In this document: positions 1 to 7,641 of the stretch, piece after piece
How the letters are laid out: each line of letters begins with the position of its first letter
Numbering within the stretch: the first letter of the stretch is position 1
Assembly (NCBI GenBank): GCA_031268335.1
Contig: JAIRXG010000008.1
Coordinates: 1 to 45,367, forward strand
Source: Campylobacteraceae bacterium
GTDB lineage: Bacteria; Campylobacterota; Campylobacteria; Campylobacterales; Campylobacteraceae
Reading direction: 5' to 3'
DNA length: 45,367 bases
Program-made: the position numbers and the translations under genes
The notes under the pieces: model-generated
Told to the model about the DNA's origin: nothing
Databases searched by the model: none
What the model saw: only the letters and a program-made list of their open reading frames with translations

Positions 1-357
1 GGCAAATATTCATCTATTGCAGAATATTTTAGAAAGATCCCTTATAATGAAATAAAAATCCCAATAATAGTAAAAGCGGAATTATTATTTGGAATTGAAA
101 AAAGTGAACGAAAAGAGAACAATCGAAAGGCATTTGAAAATTTTATAAAACCGTTTGAGGTTATAAACCTTAATAATGATTCATTAGATTATTATGCAAA
201 AATACGAGCAGGATTAGAAAAAAGTGGAAATATAATTGGATCGAATGATTTATTTATAGCATCAATTGTACTTGCTCATAATGGAATATTAATAACACAT
301 AATACAAATGAGTTTAATCGGATAGAAAAATTAAAGATAGAAGACTGGGTAAGATAA
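1..357 (+). CDS. PIN-domain (VapC-type) toxin, 5' end cut by window
   Basis: Open from the first base in frame 1 and ends at TAA 355-357, giving about 118 residues of a protein that begins outside the window. What is visible fits a VapC-like PIN-domain ribonuclease: an AELLFG segment carrying the second acidic residue, then SNDLFIASIV with the third acidic residue, and a C-terminal ILITHNTNEF strand-turn typical of the family. Such toxins cleave RNA and are held inactive by a partner antitoxin encoded just upstream, which would lie outside the window. The gene is followed 57 bases later by an attC-like element, the same layout as the mazEF pair next to it. The catalytic N-terminal Asp is not in view. 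The family call is good; the target is unknown. Confidence 0.85.
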   Translation, partial: GKYSSIAEYFRKIPYNEIKIPIIVKAELLFGIEKSERKENNRKAFENFIKPFEVINLNNDSLDYYAKIRAGLEKSGNIIGSNDLFIASIVLAHNGILITHNTNEFNRIEKLKIEDWVR

Positions 358-414
358 TATAAATGAAATTGTAGTATAACAAAATATTTCGCTTGTATGG
401 CGACACGCCACTTC

Positions 415-593
415 GCCTAACAGGACTGTTTATGCTTCGCCGCCAGTAGGCGGCTCGGGCTCCGTTTTGGCTAGGTCATTCGCTTCGCTCATTTCCACGC
501 CAAAACTCCGCCACATTTTGCCAGCCCTGGTCTTTGCTGCGCAAAGCCCTTATACGGGCCGTCAAAACGTCGTAAACAGCCGGAACGTTATGC
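415..593 (+). repeat. attC-like element A (imperfect inverted repeat, G+C rich)
   Basis: The element starts with GCCTAAC (415-421) and ends with GTTATGC (587-593), which resemble the outer R'' and R' boxes of integron attC sites. Inside these, CTGTTTA (426-432) pairs with TAAACAG (573-579). The centre carries a GCCGCC/GGCGGC palindrome and is much richer in G+C than the genes around it (35 of 60 bases in 421-480). At about 179 bp it is longer than the attC sites I know (about 57-141 bp), and the right box is not a perfect GTTRRRY. It directly follows the PIN toxin gene. Related copies lie at 1363-1516, 31397-31490 and 32462-32487. It could instead be a dispersed MITE-like repeat. Confidence 0.55.
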
Positions 594-688
594 GCAATGC
601 CGCAAAATATTTTTAAAGAGACTTAAACTACTTCCAATGTTATAATAAATCATACTTTGGCTTAATTTATGAAAAAACTATAAAAACA

Positions 689-724
689 TTGACTTTATAA
701 TGTATATGGGCTATACTTAGTATA
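689..724 (+). promoter_or_regulatory. mazEF promoter with alternating-palindrome operator
   Basis: TTGACT (689-694) and TATACT (712-717) are separated by 17 bases, a near-consensus sigma-70 promoter. Overlapping the -10 box are three alternating half-sites: GTATA (702-706), TATAC (712-716) and GTATA (720-724). The last two make the perfect palindrome TATAC-TTA-GTATA. Alternating palindromes of this kind are the usual binding site of MazE-MazF complexes, so autorepression is likely. Binding is inferred, not shown. Confidence 0.6.
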
Positions 725-748
725 TCCTATAAATTAAGGACAGGAATT

Positions 749-1012
749 ATGACAACAACAATTGTTAAATGGGGAAACAGCCAAGGAATACGACTTCCAA
801 AGGCTTTTTTACAAAATATTGATATATCTGAAAATGATATGGTTGATGTTTTAGTAGAAAATGAAGCAATTGTCATTAAAAAAGTATACGGCAAAAAACA
901 TCGGACCACAAAAGAACGGCTTACGGATTTTTATGGCCAGAGTATAAAAAATATTGCAAAAAAACAAGAAGAAATAGATTGGGGAAAAGCAGTGGGAAAA
1001 GAAATATGGTAA
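749..1012 (+). CDS. mazE: MazE-like AbrB-fold antitoxin
   Basis: This 87-residue protein opens with the classic SpoVT/AbrB swapped-hairpin motif: VKWGNSQGIRLPK at residues 6-18, followed by a short strand rich in acidic and hydrophobic residues. The C-terminal half is charged and probably disordered, the part that wraps around the toxin. It is the antitoxin of the overlapping downstream toxin gene and, with it, should repress the promoter at 689-724. A GGACAGGAATT stretch before the ATG provides the ribosome binding site. Its last codons overlap the toxin start by 7 bases (ATGGTAA), so the two are translationally coupled. The pair sits between two attC-like elements, as toxin-antitoxin cassettes often do in chromosomal integrons. 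Confidence 0.9.
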   Translation: MTTTIVKWGNSQGIRLPKAFLQNIDISENDMVDVLVENEAIVIKKVYGKKHRTTKERLTDFYGQSIKNIAKKQEEIDWGKAVGKEIW

Positions 1013-1338
1013 AACAAGGCGATATAATCTGGCTTGATTTTGATCCTCAGACAGGTCATGAACAACGCGGCAGACGGCCCGCATTGGTTGTAAGTAATAA
1101 CAGTTTTAACAATTTTTCAAAACTGGCTATTGTTTGCCCGATAACAAATAGAGGCAGGGATCACCCGTTCCACATAAAGTTAGATGAAAAAACAAAAACA
1201 TCTGGAGTTATTCTTTGCGATCAGGTAAGGACGCTTGACATTAATGCTCGTAAATTTGAATATATTGAAAATATTTCTGAAGAAATATTATTAGATGTTA
1301 TTGATATAGTAAACGGGTTTATTGAGATGGAAATATAA
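1006..1338 (+). CDS. mazF: MazF/PemK-family mRNA interferase toxin
   Basis: From the ATG at 1006 this is 110 residues, the normal MazF/PemK size. An ATG at 979 would also be in frame but would read through the mazE tail, so the coupled start that overlaps the mazE stop is preferred. Family motifs are clear: KQGDIIWLDFDP near the N-terminus, then GHEQRGRRPALVVS with the catalytic Arg region, VCPITNR, and a C-terminal LCDQVRTLD with the Thr/Asp segment. MazF enzymes are sequence-specific ribonucleases that cut mRNA when the antitoxin is lost. The stop codon lies about 25 bases before attC-like element B. Confidence 0.92.
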   Translation: MVKQGDIIWLDFDPQTGHEQRGRRPALVVSNNSFNNFSKLAIVCPITNRGRDHPFHIKLDEKTKTSGVILCDQVRTLDINARKFEYIENISEEILLDVIDIVNGFIEMEI

Positions 1339-1362
1339 AAACCTCATAGAATGCGGCACTGC

Positions 1363-1516
1363 ACATAACAGGACTTTTTACGCTTCGCCGCCTTACGGCG
1401 GCTCGGGCTCCGTTTTGCCCATTTCTACGCAAAAATCTTGCTATATTTTAACCAGTCATGATATTTGTTTCGCAAAGTCAACGCATTTATATGAATCGCA
1501 AAAACGTCATACATAT
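1363..1516 (+). repeat. attC-like element B (right half decayed)
   Basis: The left half is nearly the same as element A: ACATAAC (1363-1369), AGGACTTTTTACGCTTCGCC, then a GCCGCC-TTAC-GGCGGC palindrome and GCTCGGGCTCCGTTTTG. Farther right the alignment with A continues but is diluted by A/T changes, ending in CGTCATACAT, where A has CGTCGTAAACAG. It follows mazF within 25 bases. The rest of this 313-base spacer (1517-1651) holds only the presumed ABC-F promoter: an extended -10 box, TGCTAAAAT, at 1611-1619. Confidence 0.5.
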
Positions 1517-1651
1517 AGATAGGGTAATTAAAGCATATTTTATAAAACAACATTTAACTTGTCAATAGCGAAAATCAAATAGATAAAACATCGTAAATTT
1601 GCCGCTATTTTGCTAAAATTACATAGAAAATTTTTCAAAGGAAATTAGCAT

Positions 1652-3127
1652 ATGTCATTGATAAGTATAAAAAATTTGAGTTTTGCTTATGAAGGTAGAA
1701 GCGACGTTATCTTTGAAAATGTTTCTATAAATTTAAATACTGATTGGAAGTTAGGTTTCATCAGTAGAAATGGACGCGGTAAAACAACTCTTTTGAAACT
1801 TCTAATGGGAGAATACGAATATACCGGTACCATATCGGCATCGGTAAATTTTGACTATTTTCCATTTAAAGTGTATGAAAGTGAAAAAACCATACTTGAA
1901 ATAGCTCAAGAAATCTGCCCTTATATCCAACGATGGCAATTGGAAAAAGAGATTTCACTTTTAGGATTAAATCAAGATGTTTTACGCAGAGCATTTGAGA
2001 CTTTAAGCAGCGGTGAACAAACCAAGTTGTTATTGGCGATTTTATTTTTGAAAGAGAATAATTTTTTACTTTTAGACGAACCGACCAATCATTTGGATAT
2101 TCAAGCCGTGCAAAATATATCGGAATATCTAAAACATAAAAAAGGGTTTATTTTGGTATCTCACGACCGTTATTTTTTAGATAATTGCGTAGACCACATA
2201 TTGTCCATAAATCGAACAAATATAGAAGTACAATACGGCAACTTTTCTTCATGGCAGCAAAATAAAGAGTATGAGGATAATTTTGAGTTGTCGCAAAATA
2301 AAAAACTTACAAAAGACATCAGTCGCTTGCAAGCTTCGGCAAAAGATATAACTGCATGGTCAAATAAAACTGAACGCAGCAAGTATCATATAGATAAGAG
2401 CAGCGGCATAGCGGCAGACAAAGGTTTTATCGGGCATAAATCTGCCAAACTTATGCAAAAAGCAAAAAATGCTCAAAATCGTTTCAATAAAGCTGCGGAT
2501 GAGAAATCTAAATTATTGAAAAATCTTGAATATGCTCCTGAATTAAAACTTTCCTTTTTGGAGCATTCGCAAAAAAGGTTGATAGAGGCGGTAAATCTTA
2601 GCATCTTTTATGAAAAGATTGTCTTTGAAAAATTAAATTTCACGATTGAAAAAAGTGAACGCGTTTGGTTGAAAGGCTCAAATGGTTGCGGCAAAAGCAC
2701 TCTTGTGAAATTGATTTTGGGCGAAAATATAGCTTATAAAGGCAATCTTTATATATCACAAGGGTTAAAAATATCTTATGTGCCACAAACTATAGCATTG
2801 AGAGGGAATTTGAAAGAGTTTGTGAGAGTTTGTAAAATAGACGAGAGCCTTTTTAAGACTATTTTGCGTAAATTGGACTTTTCGCGTGAGCAGTTTGAAA
2901 AAGATATGAGCGAATTTAGCGACGGACAAAAGAGAAAAGTCTCTTTGGCAAAAAGTTTGTGTGAAAATGCACATATATACATATGGGACGAACCGTTAAA
3001 TTTTATTGACGTGCTTTCAAGGATACAGATTGAAAATATGATTTTGGAGTATCGCCCTACGATGTTATTTGTGGAACACGATAAGATATTTTCCGAAAAG
3101 ATTGCCACAAAAACTATAGAGTTATAA
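1652..3127 (+). CDS. ABC-F ATPase, Lsa/Vga-like ribosome protection type
   Basis: A 491-residue soluble protein with two ABC domains and no membrane segments, the size of Lsa-type ABC-F proteins that dislodge lincosamides, pleuromutilins and streptogramin A from the ribosome. Domain 1 has its P-loop at residues 38-45, signature LSSGE at 118-122 and DEPTNHLD at 142-149. A charged inter-domain linker spans about 200-300. Domain 2 has GSNGCGKST at 342-350, signature FSDGQ and a divergent WDEPLNFID. The first P-loop reads SRNGRGKTT, with Ser where Gly or Ala is usual. AAAGGA sits 9 bases before the ATG. It lies beside toxin-antitoxin cassettes and carries no TACATGTA motif, so it is probably an acquired gene. 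The antibiotic phenotype is an inference from family resemblance. Confidence 0.85.
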   Translation: MSLISIKNLSFAYEGRSDVIFENVSINLNTDWKLGFISRNGRGKTTLLKLLMGEYEYTGTISASVNFDYFPFKVYESEKTILEIAQEICPYIQRWQLEKEISLLGLNQDVLRRAFETLSSGEQTKLLLAILFLKENNFLLLDEPTNHLDIQAVQNISEYLKHKKGFILVSHDRYFLDNCVDHILSINRTNIEVQYGNFSSWQQNKEYEDNFELSQNKKLTKDISRLQASAKDITAWSNKTERSKYHIDKSSGIAADKGFIGHKSAKLMQKAKNAQNRFNKAADEKSKLLKNLEYAPELKLSFLEHSQKRLIEAVNLSIFYEKIVFEKLNFTIEKSERVWLKGSNGCGKSTLVKLILGENIAYKGNLYISQGLKISYVPQTIALRGNLKEFVRVCKIDESLFKTILRKLDFSREQFEKDMSEFSDGQKRKVSLAKSLCENAHIYIWDEPLNFIDVLSRIQIENMILEYRPTMLFVEHDKIFSEKIATKTIEL

Positions 3128-3139
3128 TATTTTATGCTT

Positions 3140-3182
3140 ACATGCAGCGTTTTTTAAAGCAATCAAAGTAAACGCTACATGT
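3140..3182 (+). terminator. Hairpin after the ABC-F gene
   Basis: ACATGCAGCGTTT (3140-3152) pairs with AAACGCTACATGT (3170-3182) with one mismatch, 12 bases after the stop codon. There is no T-run afterwards, so termination is plausible but not certain. The stem base is built from two ACATG motifs, one of them ACATGT. Confidence 0.5.
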
Positions 3183-3304
3183 TGGTGGCGTTTATGGATA
3201 TTTATTGCCATCTTTCCAAAGTAATATTTCCCACAAAGAATCAAGCAAAACTACATGTGAATTTAAATGCCAAAACCTTACACGTAGATATGTAAAAAGT
3301 TTAA

Positions 3305-4030
3305 TTAATTTTTAGCATAATAGACTCTACTTAAATACAATCCGCAAGCGGATGCAGCTTTAGTAAAGATGCGGTTCTTTTTGTCTATCTGCGCTTTTAA
3401 TTCCAAAAGTGTGAGCGAGCCTTCTTGTACGCTCAATGCCGCGCCTACCATAAGTCTGACTTGCGAACGTAAAAAGCCGTTTGCCAAAAATCTAAAAATC
3501 AAAAAGTTTTTATACATGTAGGCATTTGCTTTGTATAAAATTCTTATGTCGTCTTTTGTTTCGCTTCCTGTTTTTTTAAAAAAACCAAAGTCATGCTTTC
3601 CTATAAAAAGCAAAAGAGCTTCATTTATAAGATTCAAATCAAATTTTGGCAAAAAAAGCGCGTAATCATTTAAAAATGGGCTATGTTCACCGCTGTAACA
3701 TAAGTATCTATACAATCTTTTTTGTGCGTCAAATCTTGCATGTAAGCCAAAGGGTGATATATTTTTTACATGCACATAAGGAAAAAGCAGACGATTTAAT
3801 GTATTTTTCAGTTTTTCCAAATCTTCCCAAAAGGGCGGAATGTCAACATGTACAACTTGATTTAGCGCGTGTACACCTCTATCCGTGCGCGAACTTCCGA
3901 TAGGTTTTGAAGTTATGCCAAGCTCTTTTAAGGCAAAAATGATTTTATCCATAACACCGTTTTTATTTGGTTGTTGTTGAAATCCTTGAAAATTGCTTCC
4001 GTCGTAACTAATATAAAGAAAAACTCTCAT
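3305..4030 (-). CDS. truA: tRNA pseudouridine(38-40) synthase TruA
   Basis: At 241 residues it is the usual TruA length. The enzyme converts uridines 38-40 in the anticodon arm to pseudouridine. The N-terminus has ISYDGSNFQGFQQQ, and the catalytic motif RTDRGVHA puts the essential Asp at residue 50. The C-terminal FLRSQVRLMVGA segment is also typical. It is the last gene of the minus-strand operon that starts at glmU. Its ATG follows the lptF stop with no gap, so translation is coupled. A TACATGTA palindrome (3513-3520) and two further CATG-type words lie inside the gene. Confidence 0.96.
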   Translation of the reverse strand: MRVFLYISYDGSNFQGFQQQPNKNGVMDKIIFALKELGITSKPIGSSRTDRGVHALNQVVHVDIPPFWEDLEKLKNTLNRLLFPYVHVKNISPFGLHARFDAQKRLYRYLCYSGEHSPFLNDYALFLPKFDLNLINEALLLFIGKHDFGFFKKTGSETKDDIRILYKANAYMYKNFLIFRFLANGFLRSQVRLMVGAALSVQEGSLTLLELKAQIDKKNRIFTKAASACGLYLSRVYYAKN

Positions 4031-5053
4031 CTAAAAACGTTTTAGAATTTTTTGCTTAAATACAATTAAAGAGACGATAAAAAAGAGCGTAAATATACCC
4101 ACAAGGCTTTCTATAGGATTAATTTGTCTCAATAACACAATAGCGGTGAAATATAGCAATATAACCAAAGATATCCAAAAATAGATGCTTGAGCGCTCAT
4201 ATCTATACGTAACTACGCCAAACGATAGCGCAAAAAATGTAGTCGCTAACGGAAAAAGCGCAATAAGCATATAAAATACAAAATCTTCGCCTTTTTTCTT
4301 GTTTTCAAATATATCAAACCAATATGTTTTTATATTATCAATATCTCTTACCTCGTTATTAAGCAGCGTGCGAATCAGCATTGTCTCAAAATCAAGCTGA
4401 TTTATCTTATTTTTTGCGATATCATAAGCCTTTCCGTCTTTAAGTTCAAGGCTTATTTCGCCTTGTTTGTTGCGTATGAACGATTCGCCGGCAGATATTA
4501 TTCTATCGCTGTCTTCATTTTGCGAATACATAATTATATCTTTGTAATAATCTTTACCGGCACTATTTACAAAAACAAACCAATCCGAAAATTTTTGTCC
4601 AAACTCTGTAGCTTCTATGTTAAAACGCGCTTCCGCTTTTTTATAATCAACAAAATTTGACTGAAGCTCTTTTGATAAAGGCATTAGAATAAGCACATTT
4701 AAAACCAAAAAAGACGAGAGCAGAGAAGATATGAGTATAAAAAATTTGGCAATTTTTTTTGGTGAAAATCCAAGTGAAAAAAGAACTATGGTCTCATTTT
4801 CGCGGGAAAGTTTAAATAAAACTATAGCCAAAGCAATGAAAAAAGTGATTGGCAGAGTAAAAATCAATACTTTCGGCAGTAAAAAAAGATACAGTTTTCC
4901 AAGTTCAAAAAATGTTATTTTGATAACTGAAGTGATACGCGCTATTTGTATGAAATATATCACGGAAGTGATAAAAAACAGCGTAAAAAATAACGAACCG
5001 AAAACCGATATAAATTGACTTAAAAGATAGTGGTTTGTTTTACCCATATACAT
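4031..5053 (-). CDS. lptF: LptF/LptG-family LPS export permease
   Basis: A 340-residue (or 338) inner-membrane protein of the YjgP/YjgQ family. It has three hydrophobic segments in the first 110 residues, a soluble beta-rich stretch (about 110-255, the periplasmic jellyroll), and three more hydrophobic segments at the end. LptF and LptG with two LptB copies pull lipopolysaccharide out of the inner membrane; lptB itself lies at 30001-30726. Start: ATG 5053 and ATG 5047 are both possible, and the AAAG before 5047 has better spacing. Either way the gene overlaps the end of the prepilin peptidase gene. F versus G cannot be settled from sequence reading alone, so the symbol is tentative. Confidence 0.85.
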   Translation of the reverse strand: MYMGKTNHYLLSQFISVFGSLFFTLFFITSVIYFIQIARITSVIKITFFELGKLYLFLLPKVLIFTLPITFFIALAIVLFKLSRENETIVLFSLGFSPKKIAKFFILISSLLSSFLVLNVLILMPLSKELQSNFVDYKKAEARFNIEATEFGQKFSDWFVFVNSAGKDYYKDIIMYSQNEDSDRIISAGESFIRNKQGEISLELKDGKAYDIAKNKINQLDFETMLIRTLLNNEVRDIDNIKTYWFDIFENKKKGEDFVFYMLIALFPLATTFFALSFGVVTYRYERSSIYFWISLVILLYFTAIVLLRQINPIESLVGIFTLFFIVSLIVFKQKILKRF

Positions 5054-5768
5054 ACTTTAAAAGCGCTGATATTTGTTCGTTAAACAGATATGTTATAAAA
5101 AGTCCGGCAGCTAAAAACGGAATGAACGGCAATTCAAATCCTTTTTTCGCAACTATAAAAAATGCAGGCAAAGCAAAAAGAGCGGATAGATATACGGCAA
5201 CAAGTCCCAAAGAAATGCCAAGCATTGCCCCGATAACGGCAGCTATTATAATATCTGCTTCCCCCATAGCCTCTTTTTTAATGGCGGCGGTTATAAATAT
5301 GCGAAGTAGAGCGAAACCTCCGGCAAACAAAAGCGCATATTGAAGTTTTAAGAGTATTTCAAAACCGATAAGCGCTAAAATGAGCGTTGGCAAGCTCAAA
5401 CTATCCGGTACTGCCTTGTATCTTAAATCTATCACGGATAATGCCAAAAGTAGAGAGAAAACGATACCTTGCACCAAAGCAAAATACAGATTACTTTCTT
5501 TTGTGGCGCAGATAAAAAACAAAAGAGCCGTTATGAATTCAATGAGAGGGTATTGAAAGCTTATTCTGCTTTTGCAATATGCGCATTTTCCGCCTAAAAA
5601 TATCCAAGAAATAAGCGGTATATTGTGATACCATCTCAGAGGCGTATCGCAGCTAGCGCAGTGAGACGAGGGCAAAATTATACTTTCATTTTTTGGAATT
5701 CTCAAAATCAAAACATTTAAAAATGAACCGAACAACAATCCGAAAACCGTCAAATATACTATATTCAT
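5040..5768 (-). CDS. pilD: Prepilin peptidase / N-methyltransferase (A24 family)
   Basis: A 242-residue polytopic membrane enzyme that trims the leader of type IV-pilin-like proteins and methylates the new N-terminus. Two CxxC pairs (C37/C40 and C62/C65) form the cytoplasmic zinc-like site of the methyltransferase part. The two catalytic Asp residues are D114 in SVIDLRYKAVPD and D172 in the GEAD motif. About eight hydrophobic stretches follow. It shows that this organism makes a type II secretion, type IV pilus or competence pseudopilus apparatus, although no such structural genes are in the window. It overlaps uppS by 4 bases upstream and lptF by 8-14 bases downstream. Confidence 0.92.
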   Translation of the reverse strand: MNIVYLTVFGLLFGSFLNVLILRIPKNESIILPSSHCASCDTPLRWYHNIPLISWIFLGGKCAYCKSRISFQYPLIEFITALLFFICATKESNLYFALVQGIVFSLLLALSVIDLRYKAVPDSLSLPTLILALIGFEILLKLQYALLFAGGFALLRIFITAAIKKEAMGEADIIIAAVIGAMLGISLGLVAVYLSALFALPAFFIVAKKGFELPFIPFLAAGLFITYLFNEQISALLKYVYG

Positions 5769-6442
5769 AATCCACCAAACTTTCTTTGCGTTTTTTGATA
5801 CGCTTGTATTATCTGCTCAAACTGAACTTCGTCAAAATCAGGCCACAAAGTATTTGTAAAAAAAAGTTCAGCATAAGAAGCTTGCCAAAGCAAAAAATTT
5901 GACAATCTTTGCTCTCCGCCTGTTCGTATCAGCAAATCTACAGCAGGAAAATCTTTCGTATCCAGATTTGCTTGTAAATTTTGTTCGCTGATATCGGTTT
6001 TACTTTCAAAAAGCTTTTTGCAAGCTCTTACTATCTCATCGCGCGAACCGTAATTAATAGCTAAAACTTGTGTCAATCCGTCATTGTTTTTTGTCTTATT
6101 CTTGGCATTTTCTATCTCTTTTTGCAAGCCTTTATCAAGATTGTCCAAATTTCCTATAGTTTCAAATTTTATATTGTTATCTTTCAAGGCATTTAAATGA
6201 CTTTTTAAAAAGCGTTTGAGCAATCCCATCAAAAAAATTACTTCGCTCTTGGGACGCTTCCAATTTTCCGTGCTAAAAGCATAAAGAGTGAGGTACTTTA
6301 AACCTATTTTTGCCGCGTAAGTTGTGATTTTTTCTACGGATTTTGCGCCTGCTTCATGACCTAAACTTCGCATTTTGCTCTGTTTTTCAGCCCATCGTCC
6401 ATTTCCATCCATGATAATCGCTACATGTATTAATTCGTTCAA
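5765..6442 (-). CDS. uppS: Undecaprenyl diphosphate synthase
   Basis: A 225-residue cis-prenyltransferase that makes the C55 lipid carrier for peptidoglycan and O-antigen. MDGNGRW at 11-17 holds the catalytic Asp12. The substrate-binding signature RTGGEQRLSNF lies at 173-183, with the metal-binding Glu in AELFF at 191-195. It starts directly after the coaBC stop and overlaps pilD by 4 bases (ATGA type). One TACATGTA motif overlaps its start region (6422-6429). Confidence 0.96.
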   Translation of the reverse strand: MNELIHVAIIMDGNGRWAEKQSKMRSLGHEAGAKSVEKITTYAAKIGLKYLTLYAFSTENWKRPKSEVIFLMGLLKRFLKSHLNALKDNNIKFETIGNLDNLDKGLQKEIENAKNKTKNNDGLTQVLAINYGSRDEIVRACKKLFESKTDISEQNLQANLDTKDFPAVDLLIRTGGEQRLSNFLLWQASYAELFFTNTLWPDFDEVQFEQIIQAYQKTQRKFGGL

Positions 6443-7639
6443 TTACAACTCTTCGCAATTTTTCAAAATATCAAACGATATCTCAAGCTTACTTTTTTTA
6501 GGAAAATCTATCATCTCTTTTTTTGTGATGAATGTTATCGCATTGGTATCGCTGCCAAATGGGTTGGTACTGTCTATCACATTCAGACAAACTGCGTCAA
6601 GATTTTTTTCTTTTAACATATTTTTTGCATTTTGAAGCGCGCTTTTAGCGTCAAGTTCGGCTTTAAAGCCAACAATTTTCATATCTTTTTTTTCAATATT
6701 TAAAAGTATGTCGCTATTTTTTATAAGTTTCAAGTCAAATTCATTTCCCAAAGTCTCTTTTTTTAATTTACCGACGTTTTGATTTTTCACTTTATAATCG
6801 CTCACTGCGGCTGTCATAAATAAAAACGCGTATTTTTCACCTAAAAGTGCGGCGTTGATAGCTTCTTTCATCTCTTCAGCGCTTTGCGTAAATACTCTTT
6901 TTATAGGCAAATGTGTTTCATGCGCCGCGCAACTTTGGATATATAAGACATTAGCGCCTACCAAAAATAGAGCCGTGGCTAAACTCTCAGCCATTTTACC
7001 GCTTGAAAAATTTGAGATAAATCTAACATCGTCTATCTTTTCAACAGTTCCGCCGCCGGTTAATATAACATTCTTATTTTGCCAAAAAGGATTTGAGAGT
7101 AAAATACGCGCTGTTTCAAAAAATATGGCTTTTGGTTCGCCTAAAGCCCCTTCGCCCTTGTCATCGCAAGCTAAGAGTTTATTTTGGACGGAACATATTT
7201 TGTATCCGAAACTTTTTAATTTTTCAAGCGAATTTTGTGTACTCTTGTGTAAAAACATGGCTGTATTTGCCGCCGGCGCTATAAGTATGGGTTTTGTAAA
7301 GGCAAGAGCGGTTGATGTCAAAAGATTGTCGGCGATACCGGCGCAAAGTTTATTTATTGTGTTCGCCGTAGCGGGAGCAATGACAAAGATATCCGCCCAT
7401 TTATTGATAAAAATATGATTGTTATCATTTTCCCAACTCTCCGTAGCGCTATGTAAGACCCTGTTTTTACTAAGAGCTTCAAAACTAAGAGGCATTACAA
7501 AACGTTTTGCGTCTTCACTCAAAATCACTCTCACATTAGCTCCGGCTTTAGTAAAAAGCCTTACTATTTCAAGCGCTTTGAAAGCGGCAATACTGCCCGT
7601 AACTCCAAGCAAAATATTTTTATTTTTTAAAATTTGCAT
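6443..7639 (-). CDS. coaBC: Bifunctional phosphopantothenoylcysteine decarboxylase / phosphopantothenate-cysteine ligase
   Basis: A 398-residue fusion that carries out two successive steps of coenzyme A synthesis. The N-terminal flavin-dependent CoaC part shows GVTGSIAAFKALE near residue 12, WADIFVIAPATANT, and PAANTAM in place of the more common PAMNxxM. The C-terminal CoaB part begins near residue 185 with VILTGGGTVEKIDDVRFISN and SSGKMAESLA, the nucleotide-binding and dimer segment. It is third from the glmU promoter, starting 2 bases after the glmU stop, and it abuts uppS. Confidence 0.95.
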   Translation of the reverse strand: MQILKNKNILLGVTGSIAAFKALEIVRLFTKAGANVRVILSEDAKRFVMPLSFEALSKNRVLHSATESWENDNNHIFINKWADIFVIAPATANTINKLCAGIADNLLTSTALAFTKPILIAPAANTAMFLHKSTQNSLEKLKSFGYKICSVQNKLLACDDKGEGALGEPKAIFFETARILLSNPFWQNKNVILTGGGTVEKIDDVRFISNFSSGKMAESLATALFLVGANVLYIQSCAAHETHLPIKRVFTQSAEEMKEAINAALLGEKYAFLFMTAAVSDYKVKNQNVGKLKKETLGNEFDLKLIKNSDILLNIEKKDMKIVGFKAELDAKSALQNAKNMLKEKNLDAVCLNVIDSTNPFGSDTNAITFITKKEMIDFPKKSKLEISFDILKNCEEL

Positions 7640-7641
7640 TA

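Noticed and set aside
1322..1522. 66-codon frame through attC-like element B
   Set aside because: It follows the repeat sequence, which also occurs in other frames and orientations elsewhere.
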